Counted from the stretch's first letter, positions 9,579 to 19,500 are shown. The stretch is DNA of 64,000 nt from JABDMH01 sp965223215 (GCA_965223215.1 CBDCVZ010000010.1:4030001-4094000); one strand, 5' to 3'. The notes: a model not told the origin generated them from the letters alone. Numbers and translations are program-made.

Positions 9579-9662
9579 GCCGAAGTGGCGGAACTGGTAG
9601 ACGCGCTGGATTCAAAATCCAGTGTCAGCAATGACGTGTGGGTTCGAGTCCCACCTTCGGTA
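9579..9662 (+). tRNA. tRNA-Leu, anticodon CAA
   Basis: The 84-base sequence folds as a class II tRNA. The acceptor strands GCCGAAG and CTTCGGT pair (with one terminal G-U), the anticodon stem is CTGGA/TCCAG with loop TTCAAAA giving anticodon CAA, the long variable arm is GTCA-GCAA-TGAC, and the T-arm GTGGG-TTCGAGT-CCCAC is intact. The discriminator is A, as expected for leucine tRNAs. CCA is not encoded. A clear terminator follows at once. It reads UUG codons. Confidence 0.96.
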
Positions 9663-9671
9663 CTAAATTGG

Positions 9672-9694
9672 GGCCCTTGAGAGGGCCTTTTTTT
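9672..9694 (+). terminator. Rho-independent terminator after tRNA-Leu(CAA)
   Basis: The stem GGCCCT/AGGGCC with a four-base loop is followed by seven T residues on the plus strand. It starts ten bases after the tRNA 3' end and should end the tRNA transcript. Confidence 0.85.
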
Positions 9695-10138
9695 ATTGAG
9701 CAATCAAAGGAAAAAGGCACAACTCGATGAAGTCTCACTAAAAAAGCACCAACTCAAAGATGAGCCGGTGCTAGATTCCCTTAGATGGATCAGTATTCGA
9801 CCTCTTTTCCCTCCTCGGGTATCAGATCAAATCTGGTTTCACGACAGTAAAAACTGTGTGACTCTTCTACTGAGGTATTCATTGATAGACAAGATCTCCA
9901 ACAGCCCTCAGCTTGGGGCTTCACAATTCTAAGTAAAAAGAGGTAAGATCCAAATTTAACAGGATGATTTCATTTCATTCTTTGCTCAGGGGTACGGTGA
10001 GATGATTTCAGTGGAAGAAATAAGCCAATGGATACCATGGGCTCATCGCATGATCGCAATAAGAACTTGCCTGCGCTAGGGTATTTCGACAATCCACTGG
10101 ATCGTACTCGAAGTCAGATTATTCACTATTTTTATTTC
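9695..10138. other. Intergenic region between tRNA-Leu(CAA) and PSD1 pair B
   Basis: No gene with a recognisable pattern is seen. The frame of the downstream PSD1 gene is open back to 10028, but the lipoprotein signal begins at the ATG at 10139, so bases 10028-10138 are better read as leader. The region should contain the promoter of pair B; I found no confident -7 element. Confidence 0.4.
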
Positions 10139-13100
10139 ATGCCTGTCCATCGACTTCAATTTACATTATTTGCCTGCCTGCTGATCCTTTTGGCTTCTTG
10201 TCACAATGGACTACCGGTTCAAATCGAAGACGAACTGGCACAACTACCAGAAACCGTCGATTTTAATTTTCACGTCAAACCAATTTTATCTGATCGGTGT
10301 TTCGCATGCCACGGACCAGATGCTCAAAAACGCGAAGCAGATCTTAGACTCGATATTGCCGACCATGCCTATGCCATGTTGGAAAGTGGGAAAAAAGCAA
10401 TCGTCCCAGGTAATTTGACTCAAAGTGAGTTGGTACAACGACTATTGTCATCAGATCCTGAGTATCAAATGCCTCCGTCTGAGTCCAATTTAGTTCTTAC
10501 TGCCAGAGAAAAAGCAACCCTGATCAAATGGGTGCAGCAAGGTGCTGAGTTCAAGCCTCATTGGGCTTTCTCCAGGCCCGGGCAAATCGAAATACCTTCC
10601 GACGACTCAGGTTGGGCACGAAATGAGATTGACCATTTTATATTGGCAAAGCTTAAGGAAAACGATATTCATCCGTCACCAGTAGCTGAAAGGGAGCAAT
10701 TGATTCGACGATTGTATTTCGATTTAACCGGATTGCCACCTTCGCTCTCGGACTTAGATGAGTGGTTGGGTAAAGAGGACTTCTACAGTGATCTGGTTGA
10801 ACATCTCTTGCAAAATCCGGCTTACGGTGAGCGTCTCGCTGCCCATTGGTTGGATGTAGCGAGATTTGCTGATTCTGAAGGTTATCTCGATGATTTTCAT
10901 CATACTTTTTGGCCTTATCGCGACTGGGTGATCAAGGCCTTCAATGAAAATTTACCTTATGATGAATTCATTCTTTGGCAGTTAGGTGGAGATCAAATGC
11001 CAAAGGCAACTACGGAGCAAAAACTCGCCACTGCTTTCAATCGACACCACAAGCAAAATTCAGAGGGTGGGGTGATACCGGAAGAATTTAGAGTGGATTA
11101 TGTTGCCGACCGTACCAATACCGTCGGAGCAGCTTTTATGGCCCTGACCATCGGCTGCGCACGATGTCATGATCACAAATATGATCCACTGAGTCAGGAA
11201 AACTATTACGAGTTATTTGGCTTTTTCAATTCTACCATTGAGCGTGGTGATGGGATATTTAGTCTAAATGCGATCGAGAAAGGAGATCGGATCCCAAATA
11301 AATATTCCATGAATGCAGGACCAGTCTTGGCATTGCCCAGTGCAGAGGTGGAAGAAATCAGAGATTATTTGCTGCAAGAAATCGAGACTAAAGAGAGAGA
11401 GATCAAAGACCATGCGGCCAAAAACGAGAGCGCCTTTAAGAAGTGGCTTTCCATGACAACTACCAGTCAACCGATGAAGTCCGCGATTAAGGAGAGTACA
11501 GTGTCGCATTTGACCTTTGATGATATGGCAAATGGTACTACTTCTGACCTTACTCCAGGATCCAAGGCAGCAAAATACAGTGGAAGCATCGCTGCTGTTC
11601 CAGGTTATCGAGGCAAAGCTGTACAGAGCAATGCACATGGCCAGTTGGTGGCGGAGGGCAAAAAGTCTGCTTTCGAACGCAATCAGCCCTTCACCATAAG
11701 TTTTTGGATTCAGACACCTAAATTATTTGAGGAAGCCCATGTATTGTACAATGGTAATGATCGCATTCAAGGGTATCGGGGTTGGGACATCATGCTTGAT
11801 AGCAATCGCGTCCATTTTCGATTAAATCATGCCCATCCTTATCAGTCAATCGACATCTTTGACGCTGCCGAGCTACCTGTCAATGAATGGGTGCACTACG
11901 TTTGGACCTACGATGGTTCAAGCGATGCGGATGGTATGCAGGTATATCGCAATGGTCAAAACATAACCTTTAGCATCCATCGAAATTACTTGTACCGATC
12001 CACCAAACCTTATTTTTATGACCCCGCTACGGTCTATAAACCGTACAAAGGTTTGATCATCGGCAATCGTCATTACGATCAAGACTTTACTGGTGGTCTA
12101 ATCGACGAAGTCCAGATCCTAAATAAAGAAGCAGACCAGTTAGTCGCAACCTACCTCTTTAATCCCGCTCAAGGTGAGCAAGCATTCCTCGCTGCATTGT
12201 CAGCTCCTACTGATGCTGATGATTTTTTTGATCAGTTCATAGATCGTGATTTAGATCGAATGCGCAGGAACATGCGCATGCTTCAGTCGCGTGAAATTGA
12301 AACCATTGATACGGTCCAAGAAATCATGGTTATGGGAGATCAAGCGACTGAAAGACCTACCTACGTGCTGGATCGAGGCGTGTATTCAGCACATGGTAAA
12401 AGGGTGCAACGGAATGTGCCGGCTGCCATCTTGCCATGGCCTAATGAATTACCAAAAAATCGGTTGGGTTTGGGCAAGTGGTTGATTCACGAAGACCATC
12501 CATTAACAGCTAGGGTAGCTGTCAATCAAATCTGGTATTTGATCTTCGGACGTGGTATTGTCGAAACAGTCGAAGACTTTGGTAACCAGGGCGCATTGCC
12601 AACACATCCTGAGTTATTGGATTGGCTGGCCAATGATTTTAGACAAAATGGCTGGAATGTTAAGCGGCTGATTCGACAAATGGTGCAGTCTGCTACTTAT
12701 CGGCAATCTTCTAAAATTAGAATGGACCTGGCCGATATCGACCCGGATAACCGACTTTTGGCACGATCTCCTAGATACCGAAGGTCGGCAGAAATGGTCC
12801 GCGACAATATACTTGCCGCCAGTGGATTGCTAGATCATCAGCTTGGTGGTCCTTCTACCTTCCCTTACCAACCCGATGGATTGTGGAAAGAGGTCATGAC
12901 CCACTCCTTTTTTCCCGAGTATGAGATCGATTACGATCGCGGACTGTATCGCAGGAGTATTTACACTTTTTGGAAACGAAATATGCCCCCACCGAGCATG
13001 CTGATTTTTGATGCATCCTCGCGGGCAGAATGCCAAGTCAGACGTCAACGAAGCAACACCCCGCTGCAAGCACTGGTGTTGCTCAATGATCCACAAATGA

Positions 13101-13405
13101 TTGAAGGTTGCAGGGTGCTTTCCGAAAACATCTGGCGCCAAACTCAAGGAAATGTCCGTAGGGCTACGACTCATGCCTTTCGTCTCTTGACCAGCCGTAG
13201 TCCTACCCAAAAAGAAAGTAAGCTGCTCTATGAACAATATCATCAGGAATTGCAATATTTTCAAAATGACCTGCAGGCAACACTCGACTATTTAGCCATG
13301 GGAAATCAGCCCTTCGATCGCGATTTGCCCCCAAAGCAGGTCGCTGCGTTGGCAAGAGTGACCAACACGATCCTAAATTCTACGGAAGCATACTATAAGA
13401 ACTGA
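10139..13405 (+). CDS. PSD1 / planctomycete cytochrome c domain lipoprotein with LamG-like insert (pair B)
   Basis: I choose the ATG at 10139 because it places a lipoprotein signal (lipobox LLASC, Cys21) directly at the N-terminus; an in-frame ATG at 10028 would add 37 residues with no family pattern. The 1088-residue product has a CFACH motif at 54-58, DUF1549 (VARFADSEGYLDDFHH, YRDWVIKAFNENLPYDEF), a second CARCHDHKYDP motif, a LamG-like domain at about 480-680 (ISFWIQTPKLF, EWVHYVWTYDG, GLIDEVQILN) and a C-terminal DUF1553 (NRLGLGKWLI, LTARVAVNQIWYLIFG, NTPLQALVLLNDP). It resembles the pair A protein throughout. It faces away from pair A across the tRNA-Leu(CAA) locus, and a DUF1501 gene follows after 57 bp. 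The reaction is unknown. Confidence 0.94.
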   Translation: MPVHRLQFTLFACLLILLASCHNGLPVQIEDELAQLPETVDFNFHVKPILSDRCFACHGPDAQKREADLRLDIADHAYAMLESGKKAIVPGNLTQSELVQRLLSSDPEYQMPPSESNLVLTAREKATLIKWVQQGAEFKPHWAFSRPGQIEIPSDDSGWARNEIDHFILAKLKENDIHPSPVAEREQLIRRLYFDLTGLPPSLSDLDEWLGKEDFYSDLVEHLLQNPAYGERLAAHWLDVARFADSEGYLDDFHHTFWPYRDWVIKAFNENLPYDEFILWQLGGDQMPKATTEQKLATAFNRHHKQNSEGGVIPEEFRVDYVADRTNTVGAAFMALTIGCARCHDHKYDPLSQENYYELFGFFNSTIERGDGIFSLNAIEKGDRIPNKYSMNAGPVLALPSAEVEEIRDYLLQEIETKEREIKDHAAKNESAFKKWLSMTTTSQPMKSAIKESTVSHLTFDDMANGTTSDLTPGSKAAKYSGSIAAVPGYRGKAVQSNAHGQLVAEGKKSAFERNQPFTISFWIQTPKLFEEAHVLYNGNDRIQGYRGWDIMLDSNRVHFRLNHAHPYQSIDIFDAAELPVNEWVHYVWTYDGSSDADGMQVYRNGQNITFSIHRNYLYRSTKPYFYDPATVYKPYKGLIIGNRHYDQDFTGGLIDEVQILNKEADQLVATYLFNPAQGEQAFLAALSAPTDADDFFDQFIDRDLDRMRRNMRMLQSREIETIDTVQEIMVMGDQATERPTYVLDRGVYSAHGKRVQRNVPAAILPWPNELPKNRLGLGKWLIHEDHPLTARVAVNQIWYLIFGRGIVETVEDFGNQGALPTHPELLDWLANDFRQNGWNVKRLIRQMVQSATYRQSSKIRMDLADIDPDNRLLARSPRYRRSAEMVRDNILAASGLLDHQLGGPSTFPYQPDGLWKEVMTHSFFPEYEIDYDRGLYRRSIYTFWKRNMPPPSMLIFDASSRAECQVRRQRSNTPLQALVLLNDPQMIEGCRVLSENIWRQTQGNVRRATTHAFRLLTSRSPTQKESKLLYEQYHQELQYFQNDLQATLDYLAMGNQPFDRDLPPKQVAALARVTNTILNSTEAYYKN

Positions 13406-13462
13406 CTAGGCTAGTAAACCCATCAATGACAGCAAGTATTTCAGCAGATCATAAAGAGTGAA

Positions 13463-14938
13463 ATGAAAACAGATATACAAAAGGCGAAATATCTTGAGAC
13501 CCGACGAAAGTTTTTACGCACTACCTCGCATGGTCTGGGAGCCCTCGCACTGGGCGGCTTAATTGGTCCACCATTGCTCAAGGGTCAGAACCAGGTCAAC
13601 TCCCTACAGACGATTCCTAATCGCGGTGGTATCTTAAAATCACTTCACCACGCTCCTAAGGCCAAGCGAATCATCTATTTGTTCCAGAGTGGTGGTCCTA
13701 GCCAAATAGAATTATTTGATTATAAACCAGCATTAAATAAATATTGGGGTCAGGAAATCCCCGACAGTGTCCGCGGTGAACAACGCCTGACAGGTATGTT
13801 AGCTGCCCAGTCAAGTTTTCCGCTGGTTGGATCTAAATTTGATTTTTCGCAGCACCCAAAAACAGGTGGATACTTTAGTGAACTGGTTCCACACATTGCC
13901 AGCATTGGAGAAGACATCTGTGTGGTCAATTCGATGTATACGGAGGCCATTAATCACGAGCCAGCCATCATCTTTATGCAGACAGGTGCACAGCAGACTG
14001 GCAGACCTAGCATGGGTGCATGGATGAGTTATGGACTCGGCAGCACCAATAAGAATCTACCTTCTTTTATTGTGCTTTTATCTAAGGGTCGATCGGATAC
14101 CCAGAATCTGAACTTGCAAGCTTGGGGCAATGGATTTTTGCCTTCGCATCATCAGGGAGTTCGCTTCCGCTCTGGCTACGATCCTGTGCTCTACTTGTCC
14201 AATCCCCCAGGGATCGATCGGGCTAGCCGTCGGAGAGAATTAGATTATCTAGAGAAACTCGAGCAAGAGCAAAAGGCGGTTTGGGGTGACCCGGAGATTG
14301 ATTCGAAAATCAATCAATATGAAATGGCTTACCGAATGCAAACCAGCGTACCCGATGTCACCGATTTGTCAGATGAGCCTGACTATATCTTTGACCTATA
14401 TGGTGCCGATGCCCGCATTCCCGGCACCTACGCGGCTAATTGCCTGTTGGCCCGTCGACTTGCTGAAAGAGATGTGCCTTTTATTCAACTGTATCACCTG
14501 GGTTGGGATCAACATGGCAACTTACCCAAAGACATTCCGGTCTTAGCAAAATCTTCCGATCAGGCTTCGGCAGCATTGGTGACAGATCTGAAGCAGCGAG
14601 GTTTATTGAACGAAACACTTGTTATTTGGGGTGGCGAGTTTGGTCGAACAAGCTTTTCTCAAGGTCGACTAACCCAAGAAAACTACGGGAGAGATCATCA
14701 CCCACGATGTTTTTCAATATGGATGGCCGGAGGCGGAATTAAACCTGGAATTAATCATGGCAAAACGGATGACTTTAGTTACAATATTGCTGAAAACGGC
14801 GTGCATGTCCACGATCTGCAAGCGACAATCTTACACACCATTGGAGTTGACCACGAGCAATTGACCTTTAAACATCAAGGTAGGCGATATCGACTCACCG
14901 ATGTGCATGGTCATGTTGTCAAGGATATTTTGGCCTAA
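13463..14938 (+). CDS. DUF1501 family protein (pair B)
   Basis: The 491-residue product begins with a Tat-like segment (TRRKFLRTTSHGLGALALGG, residues 13 onward), so it is probably exported folded. DUF1501 blocks are present in the usual order: YLFQSGGPSQIELFDYKP, QTGRPSMGAWMSYGLGS, ETLVIWGGEFGRT, GRDHHPRCFSIWMAGGG and a C-terminal HQGRRYRLTDVHGHVVKDILA-like tail nearly identical to pair A. It lies 57 bp after its PSD1 partner and should share its transcript. Convergent to it, 105 bp away, lies the DUF1501 gene of pair C. The enzymatic role of the family is not established. Confidence 0.95.
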   Translation: MKTDIQKAKYLETRRKFLRTTSHGLGALALGGLIGPPLLKGQNQVNSLQTIPNRGGILKSLHHAPKAKRIIYLFQSGGPSQIELFDYKPALNKYWGQEIPDSVRGEQRLTGMLAAQSSFPLVGSKFDFSQHPKTGGYFSELVPHIASIGEDICVVNSMYTEAINHEPAIIFMQTGAQQTGRPSMGAWMSYGLGSTNKNLPSFIVLLSKGRSDTQNLNLQAWGNGFLPSHHQGVRFRSGYDPVLYLSNPPGIDRASRRRELDYLEKLEQEQKAVWGDPEIDSKINQYEMAYRMQTSVPDVTDLSDEPDYIFDLYGADARIPGTYAANCLLARRLAERDVPFIQLYHLGWDQHGNLPKDIPVLAKSSDQASAALVTDLKQRGLLNETLVIWGGEFGRTSFSQGRLTQENYGRDHHPRCFSIWMAGGGIKPGINHGKTDDFSYNIAENGVHVHDLQATILHTIGVDHEQLTFKHQGRRYRLTDVHGHVVKDILA

Positions 14939-15043
14939 AGAACAACATGCTCTCGCACCATCCAAAGGGACTCTGCCGGTCTTTTCCGTCCTTGCAGATC
15001 AAAATCTCTCTAGTGATCAGATGAATTGAGAGAGTAAAATCAA

Positions 15044-16513
15044 TTACGCCAATAAACCTTTGACTACCTCACCCTCCACATCCGTTAACCTGAAATGACG
15101 CCCCTGGAATTCGTAGGTAAATTTTTCATGGTCAATACCTAGCTGATGTAGTATGGTTGCCTGCAGGTCGAAAACCGAGACCTTGTCCTTGATTGGATAA
15201 TACCCGATCGGGTCCGTTTCACCATAGGTTATTCCAGGCTTGGCACCACCACCTGCCATCCACATAGTAAAAGCATACGGATGGTGGTCTCTCCCCTTAT
15301 AAGGCAAATCGACGCCATCACGATTTTCTTGCATTGGTGTTCTGCCAAACTCACCTCCCCATATGACCAAAGTTTCGTCGAGCAGGCCACGCTGTTCTAG
15401 GTCCTTTAATAAAGCTGTAATGGGTCGATCAATGGATGCACATTTATCGGCAAAACCGGCATCTAATGAGAACTCTGCATTGGTGCCGTGTGCATCCCAA
15501 CCCCAATCATATAATTGGACGAAGCGCACACCATTTTCCACCATTTTACGTGCTAAAAGAATGTTATTTGCAAAGGACGTCTTGCCAGGAGTGGTCCCAT
15601 ACATTTCATGAATGTATTCGGGTTCGTCATCGATAGAAAGCACACCTGGCACCTCAATTTGCATGCGATAAGCCATCTCGTACTGACTAATCCGGGTCAC
15701 GATCTCGGGATCTCGGAAGGTTTCGTGGGTCAATCGGTTAATTTGATTGATCGCATCGATGGAGGCCTTCCTCAAGTCACTGCTGACCCCATCGGGATTT
15801 CCCAAAAATAAAACCGGATCTCCTTCTGAGCGACAATGCACACCTTGATAAACCGAGGGCAGAAAACCACTGCCCCACAATGCCTTGCCACCATCAGGAT
15901 TACTATTGCCCGATGTCAAAACCATAAAGCCAGGCAAATTCTCGTTTTCTGACCCCAGGCCATAGGTTACCCATGAACCCATACTTGGCCTGCCGAATTG
16001 GGCATTGCCCGTCTGCATAAACAACTGAGCAGGTGCATGATTGAACTGCTCGGTATGCATTGACTTAATAAAGGTTAGCTTATCTGCCTGAGTCGATAGA
16101 TGGGGTAAAAAATGAGATATCCAGGCACCTGATTCACCGTGCTGGCTAAATTGCCCCAGCGGACCCAGCATGGTGGGTATTCCACGGATAAAGGCAAAGC
16201 GCTTGCCTTCCAGCAAGGAGTCCGGACAGGGTTTACCATCTAGTTTTACTAATTCTGGCTTGAAATCAAAGAGCTCTAATTGAGATGGTGCTCCAGCCAT
16301 GTATAGGAAAATGATGCGCTTGGCCTTTGCCGGAAACATCGGAAATTCTACCGGTTTAGGGTGGCTGCTATGCAACGTGTCTTGCAAGGTATTACCCGAC
16401 CATAATGGTGATCCCATGGCTATCGCACCAAGGCTCAGCAATCCCTCCCTCAAAAAATGCCGCATGGAGTTATACCTGGCGCGCGCTAACCTGGTTTCAG
16501 CAAATAAGTTCAT
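15044..16513 (-). CDS. DUF1501 family protein (pair C)
   Basis: The 489-residue product has a weaker N-terminal export signal (MRHFLREGLLSLGAIAMGSP at about residues 17-36), with a single Arg and not an RR pair, so Tat dependence is less certain than for pairs A and B. DUF1501 blocks are conserved: FLYMAGAPSQLELFDFKPEL, MQTGNAQFGRPSMGSW, ETLVIWGGEFGRTP, GRDHHPYAFTMWMAGGG. The C-terminus (FQGRHFRLTDVEGEVVKGLLA-like) is more distant from A and B, which are closer to each other. The ATG follows the stop of the upstream PSD1 gene with no gap (TAG then ATG), indicating coupled translation. Confidence 0.94.
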   Translation of the reverse strand: MNLFAETRLARARYNSMRHFLREGLLSLGAIAMGSPLWSGNTLQDTLHSSHPKPVEFPMFPAKAKRIIFLYMAGAPSQLELFDFKPELVKLDGKPCPDSLLEGKRFAFIRGIPTMLGPLGQFSQHGESGAWISHFLPHLSTQADKLTFIKSMHTEQFNHAPAQLFMQTGNAQFGRPSMGSWVTYGLGSENENLPGFMVLTSGNSNPDGGKALWGSGFLPSVYQGVHCRSEGDPVLFLGNPDGVSSDLRKASIDAINQINRLTHETFRDPEIVTRISQYEMAYRMQIEVPGVLSIDDEPEYIHEMYGTTPGKTSFANNILLARKMVENGVRFVQLYDWGWDAHGTNAEFSLDAGFADKCASIDRPITALLKDLEQRGLLDETLVIWGGEFGRTPMQENRDGVDLPYKGRDHHPYAFTMWMAGGGAKPGITYGETDPIGYYPIKDKVSVFDLQATILHQLGIDHEKFTYEFQGRHFRLTDVEGEVVKGLLA

Positions 16514-19246
16514 CTAGTTTTTCATTATAAAGGCATCGGTATTCATCAATGCATTTGCGACCATTACCATGCCAGCCAAATCACTATTTACGTCTGCATC
16601 AAGGTAAGCAAGCAACTGCTCTGCATCCGACCCACCGTCATCAAAAGCTGTCTTAGCTGCCTTAAAAAAGTCTTCATACACGGAGGTTTCGGCATCTGAA
16701 ATCTCCATCCCAAAAGATTTTCTGTAGCCTGCTCCGATTCGCTCCTTAAAGTTCTGCCCAGCATGCCACATATATTTACCTAGGTGTGCTGCGGCCTCCA
16801 CAAAGACTGGGTCGTTTAGAGTAACGAGAGCATGTAGTGGCGTATTCGTATGTATGCGCCTAGCCGAACAGACACTTCTTTCTGCTGCATCGAAGATCAT
16901 CATGGCAGGATAAGGACTAGAGCGCTTCCAATAAGTGTAGACCGCACGACGATATTGCTGGCCATCTTTGCTCATTTTCCACTGTTCATTCGAGTATGGC
17001 ACGTTCCATTGAACTGGCTGATAGGGCATAACACTTGGCCCAAACATCTCCTGATTCATGAGTCCGGATACCCAAAGAGCCTGGTCTCGAATTTGTTCGG
17101 CAGTCAGACGTACCCTCGGTCCTCGAGCCAAAAACAGGTTATTAGGATCCTTCACTAGCATGTGTTCGGAGGCAACACTTTGTTGTTGATACGTCTTTGA
17201 CAACATGACTTCCTTCAAGAATCTTTTCAGACTCCACTTATGTTCATGCATCATTTGCCATGCCATCCAATCCAGTAGCTGGGGGTGCGTAGGTGTGGCT
17301 CCCTGAGATCCTAAATCTTCCAATGTCTCTACAATACCTCGTCCAAATAATTGCGCCCAAATTCGATTTACCCAAGTTCTGGCTGCCAAAGGATTATCGG
17401 AGTCCACAATCCATTTGGCAAAACCCAAACGATTCGTTGCTAGGTCATCCGGCCAGTTACCAAATATCTGAGGAATACCAGATTTCACAATTTCTTCTGG
17501 TACTAAAAAATTGCCACGATCAAAGCGTCGGGTCTCACGCCGCATGTCGTGGGGATTCTCGATCATAACTAGCGTGGTGGATGCTTTGGCTTCTAATAAA
17601 TCCCAAAACTGATCTTTAGCCATCTCTCCACCAGCTTCAGACCAAGGCAATTCGATGTCGTCAAACCGCAACCAATCGAAACTCAGTTGAGGCCGATCGT
17701 TACCTTTGGGAAGATCTTTGCTGTAGTAATGTAAAAACAAATCATGTCGCCCCGTCATTTCTGGTATATCAAAGCGATGTATTTTCCACTTTCCCTGGGT
17801 ATTTGGCACCGTTTCACTCAGCAACTTAGGTCCGCCCAACCGATCCACGTAAATACTCCAAGTTCCGTCGTTGCGATTGGTACGATAGCGCACGTAAATA
17901 TTCTTCTTATCTGTGAGATCTATTTGTTTGAGTCGAGCACTCCCATTCTGACGCAAGCCAAGATATTTCATATCGTAGAGTGCTGAATTGATAAATGAAT
18001 CGGTCTCTATACCGTGCCAGGCTGGTTGCCAGGTCTTGATAAACCGTTCGATCTCCTGTACATTCGAATCTTGCAATACCTGACCCATCCAGTCTGCGAG
18101 TTCCTGCATTTTTAGACGATCCGTTTCATCGAAGATGCGTAGTAGAGGATAATCCATATGGGTATCTGCATCGCGTGAATTATTGAAAATAGCCATCGAT
18201 TCATAAAATTCACTGTGCGTGATCGGATCATATGGATGGCTGTGACACTGAACACAGGCCATGGTGGTACCCAAGAGACCCTCCCACGTAGTATTGACCC
18301 GATCAAAAAGGGCATGGTTGCGATATTCCTCATTGTCGGTACCTCCCTCGTCATTGGTACTGGTATTTCGATGGAACCCCGTGGCTATCAACTGATCGTC
18401 GGTCGGATCGGGCAACATATCACCGGCTAATTGCTCGATGATGAATTCATCGTAGGGTTTGTCTTGATTAAAGGCTCGAATGACCCAATCACGATATCTC
18501 CAAATGTTGCGATGTGGGTCCCGTTCGTAGCCCTTTGAATCTGCATACCGGGCAATATCGAGCCACATGGACGCCCATTTTTCACCGAATTGAGGTAAGT
18601 TGAGGAGTTGATCGATCAATCGGTCAAGGTCCTTCGCTTTGAGGTACTCATCCTGAATAGCCTGGGGTGCAGGCATACCAATGAGATCCAGACTCACTCT
18701 TCGCAACAAGGTGCCGGGATCAGCCTGTGGTGACAGTGTTGATATTCCAAAGGCTTTCAATTTGTCAAGTACAAATAGATCAATTGGATGGGGTTCTTCT
18801 GGTTGCATGGTACCGCCTAATAAGATTTGTGGCGGCTTAATTTCATTCAACGGTCGATAGGACCAATGCAGGTTCCAATGTGCGCCCTCATCAATCCAAC
18901 GTTCTAAAACCTCAATGTCTCCTGCGGGTAGCGGATCAGCCTCAAAAGGCATTCTCAGCTCAGGATCAGACGAGCGCAGTCGCTTAATCATTTCACTACG
19001 GGTGCCATGACCAGGTATGATGGCCGCTAAACCCGATTCCGTCTTTTCCATGGCCTGGTCTCGCGTCACCAAACCAAATCCACCACTTTGCTTGACCCCA
19101 CCATGGCAACTGATACAATGTTTATTGAGGATAGGCTTTACTTCGGCGCTGAAGTCTATTGGATCCTCTAATCCACAACTAAAACAGATCAAACTACCAA
19201 GGATGGCGAACGATGCTTTTTTCCTTATATAATTAACCGACATCAT
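16514..19246 (-). CDS. PSD1 / planctomycete cytochrome c domain protein with CBM6-like insert (pair C)
   Basis: The 910-residue product starts with a probable lipoprotein signal (LICFSC, Cys24) and has a CISCH motif at 44-48. DUF1549 follows (IARYADSKGYERDPHR, YRDWVIRAFNQDKPYDEF, QLAGDMLPDP) and then CVQCHSHPYDP. Where A and B carry a LamG-like domain, this protein has a segment at about 430-540 that looks like a CBM6 sugar-binding module (YVRYRTNRNDG, PNTQGKWKIHRFDIP, GRHDLFLHYYS, SFDWLRFDDIE). DUF1553 closes the protein (NRLGFAKWIV, ARTWVNRIWAQLFG, NTPLHALVTLNDPVF). The swap of binding modules suggests that each pair handles a different polymer. It is the upstream partner of the DUF1501 gene with no spacing. 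Confidence 0.93.
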   Translation of the reverse strand: MMSVNYIRKKASFAILGSLICFSCGLEDPIDFSAEVKPILNKHCISCHGGVKQSGGFGLVTRDQAMEKTESGLAAIIPGHGTRSEMIKRLRSSDPELRMPFEADPLPAGDIEVLERWIDEGAHWNLHWSYRPLNEIKPPQILLGGTMQPEEPHPIDLFVLDKLKAFGISTLSPQADPGTLLRRVSLDLIGMPAPQAIQDEYLKAKDLDRLIDQLLNLPQFGEKWASMWLDIARYADSKGYERDPHRNIWRYRDWVIRAFNQDKPYDEFIIEQLAGDMLPDPTDDQLIATGFHRNTSTNDEGGTDNEEYRNHALFDRVNTTWEGLLGTTMACVQCHSHPYDPITHSEFYESMAIFNNSRDADTHMDYPLLRIFDETDRLKMQELADWMGQVLQDSNVQEIERFIKTWQPAWHGIETDSFINSALYDMKYLGLRQNGSARLKQIDLTDKKNIYVRYRTNRNDGTWSIYVDRLGGPKLLSETVPNTQGKWKIHRFDIPEMTGRHDLFLHYYSKDLPKGNDRPQLSFDWLRFDDIELPWSEAGGEMAKDQFWDLLEAKASTTLVMIENPHDMRRETRRFDRGNFLVPEEIVKSGIPQIFGNWPDDLATNRLGFAKWIVDSDNPLAARTWVNRIWAQLFGRGIVETLEDLGSQGATPTHPQLLDWMAWQMMHEHKWSLKRFLKEVMLSKTYQQQSVASEHMLVKDPNNLFLARGPRVRLTAEQIRDQALWVSGLMNQEMFGPSVMPYQPVQWNVPYSNEQWKMSKDGQQYRRAVYTYWKRSSPYPAMMIFDAAERSVCSARRIHTNTPLHALVTLNDPVFVEAAAHLGKYMWHAGQNFKERIGAGYRKSFGMEISDAETSVYEDFFKAAKTAFDDGGSDAEQLLAYLDADVNSDLAGMVMVANALMNTDAFIMKN

Positions 19247-19401
19247 GCTCCATTAAAGATAAAACCTTTTAAAGAGAGCTACCCACCCAAACAGATGCCT
19301 ATAAAACTCGGAAAAATGCTGTTGCCTCCACATTCTGAATGGCATTGAAGTGCTCTGATATTGAGGTTGAAAAATTCTACTTACGGTGATGTGATATTAC
19401 T

Positions 19402-19409
19402 TACTTTTG
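19402..19409 (+). promoter_or_regulatory. -7 promoter element (TACTTTTG) of tRNA-Leu(CAG)
   Basis: The octamer matches TAnnTTTG exactly and ends six bases before the first base of the tRNA. Transcription would then begin at or next to the mature 5' end. No TTG at the preferred -33 distance is visible. Confidence 0.55.
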
Positions 19410-19415
19410 AGTCAT

Positions 19416-19499
19416 GCCGCAGTGGCGGAATTGGTAGACGCGCACGTTTCAGGGGCGTGTATCCGTAAGGATGTGGGGGTTCGACTCCCCCCTGCGGCA
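19416..19499 (+). tRNA. tRNA-Leu, anticodon CAG
   Basis: The 84-base class II tRNA has acceptor strands GCCGCAG/CTGCGGC, anticodon stem CACGT/GCGTG with loop TTCAGGG (anticodon CAG), variable arm ATCC-GTAA-GGAT and T-arm GGGGG-TTCGACT-CCCCC. The discriminator is A. CCA is not encoded. It reads CUG codons. Its last 16 bases plus one following base are reiterated six times downstream in a tandem array, so no ordinary terminator follows the gene directly. Confidence 0.96.
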
Positions 19500-19500
19500 C

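Noticed and set aside
15000..15043. Terminator between the convergent DUF1501 genes
   Set aside because: CTCTC/GAGAG can pair, but the loop is long (about 17 bases) and no T-run follows on either strand.
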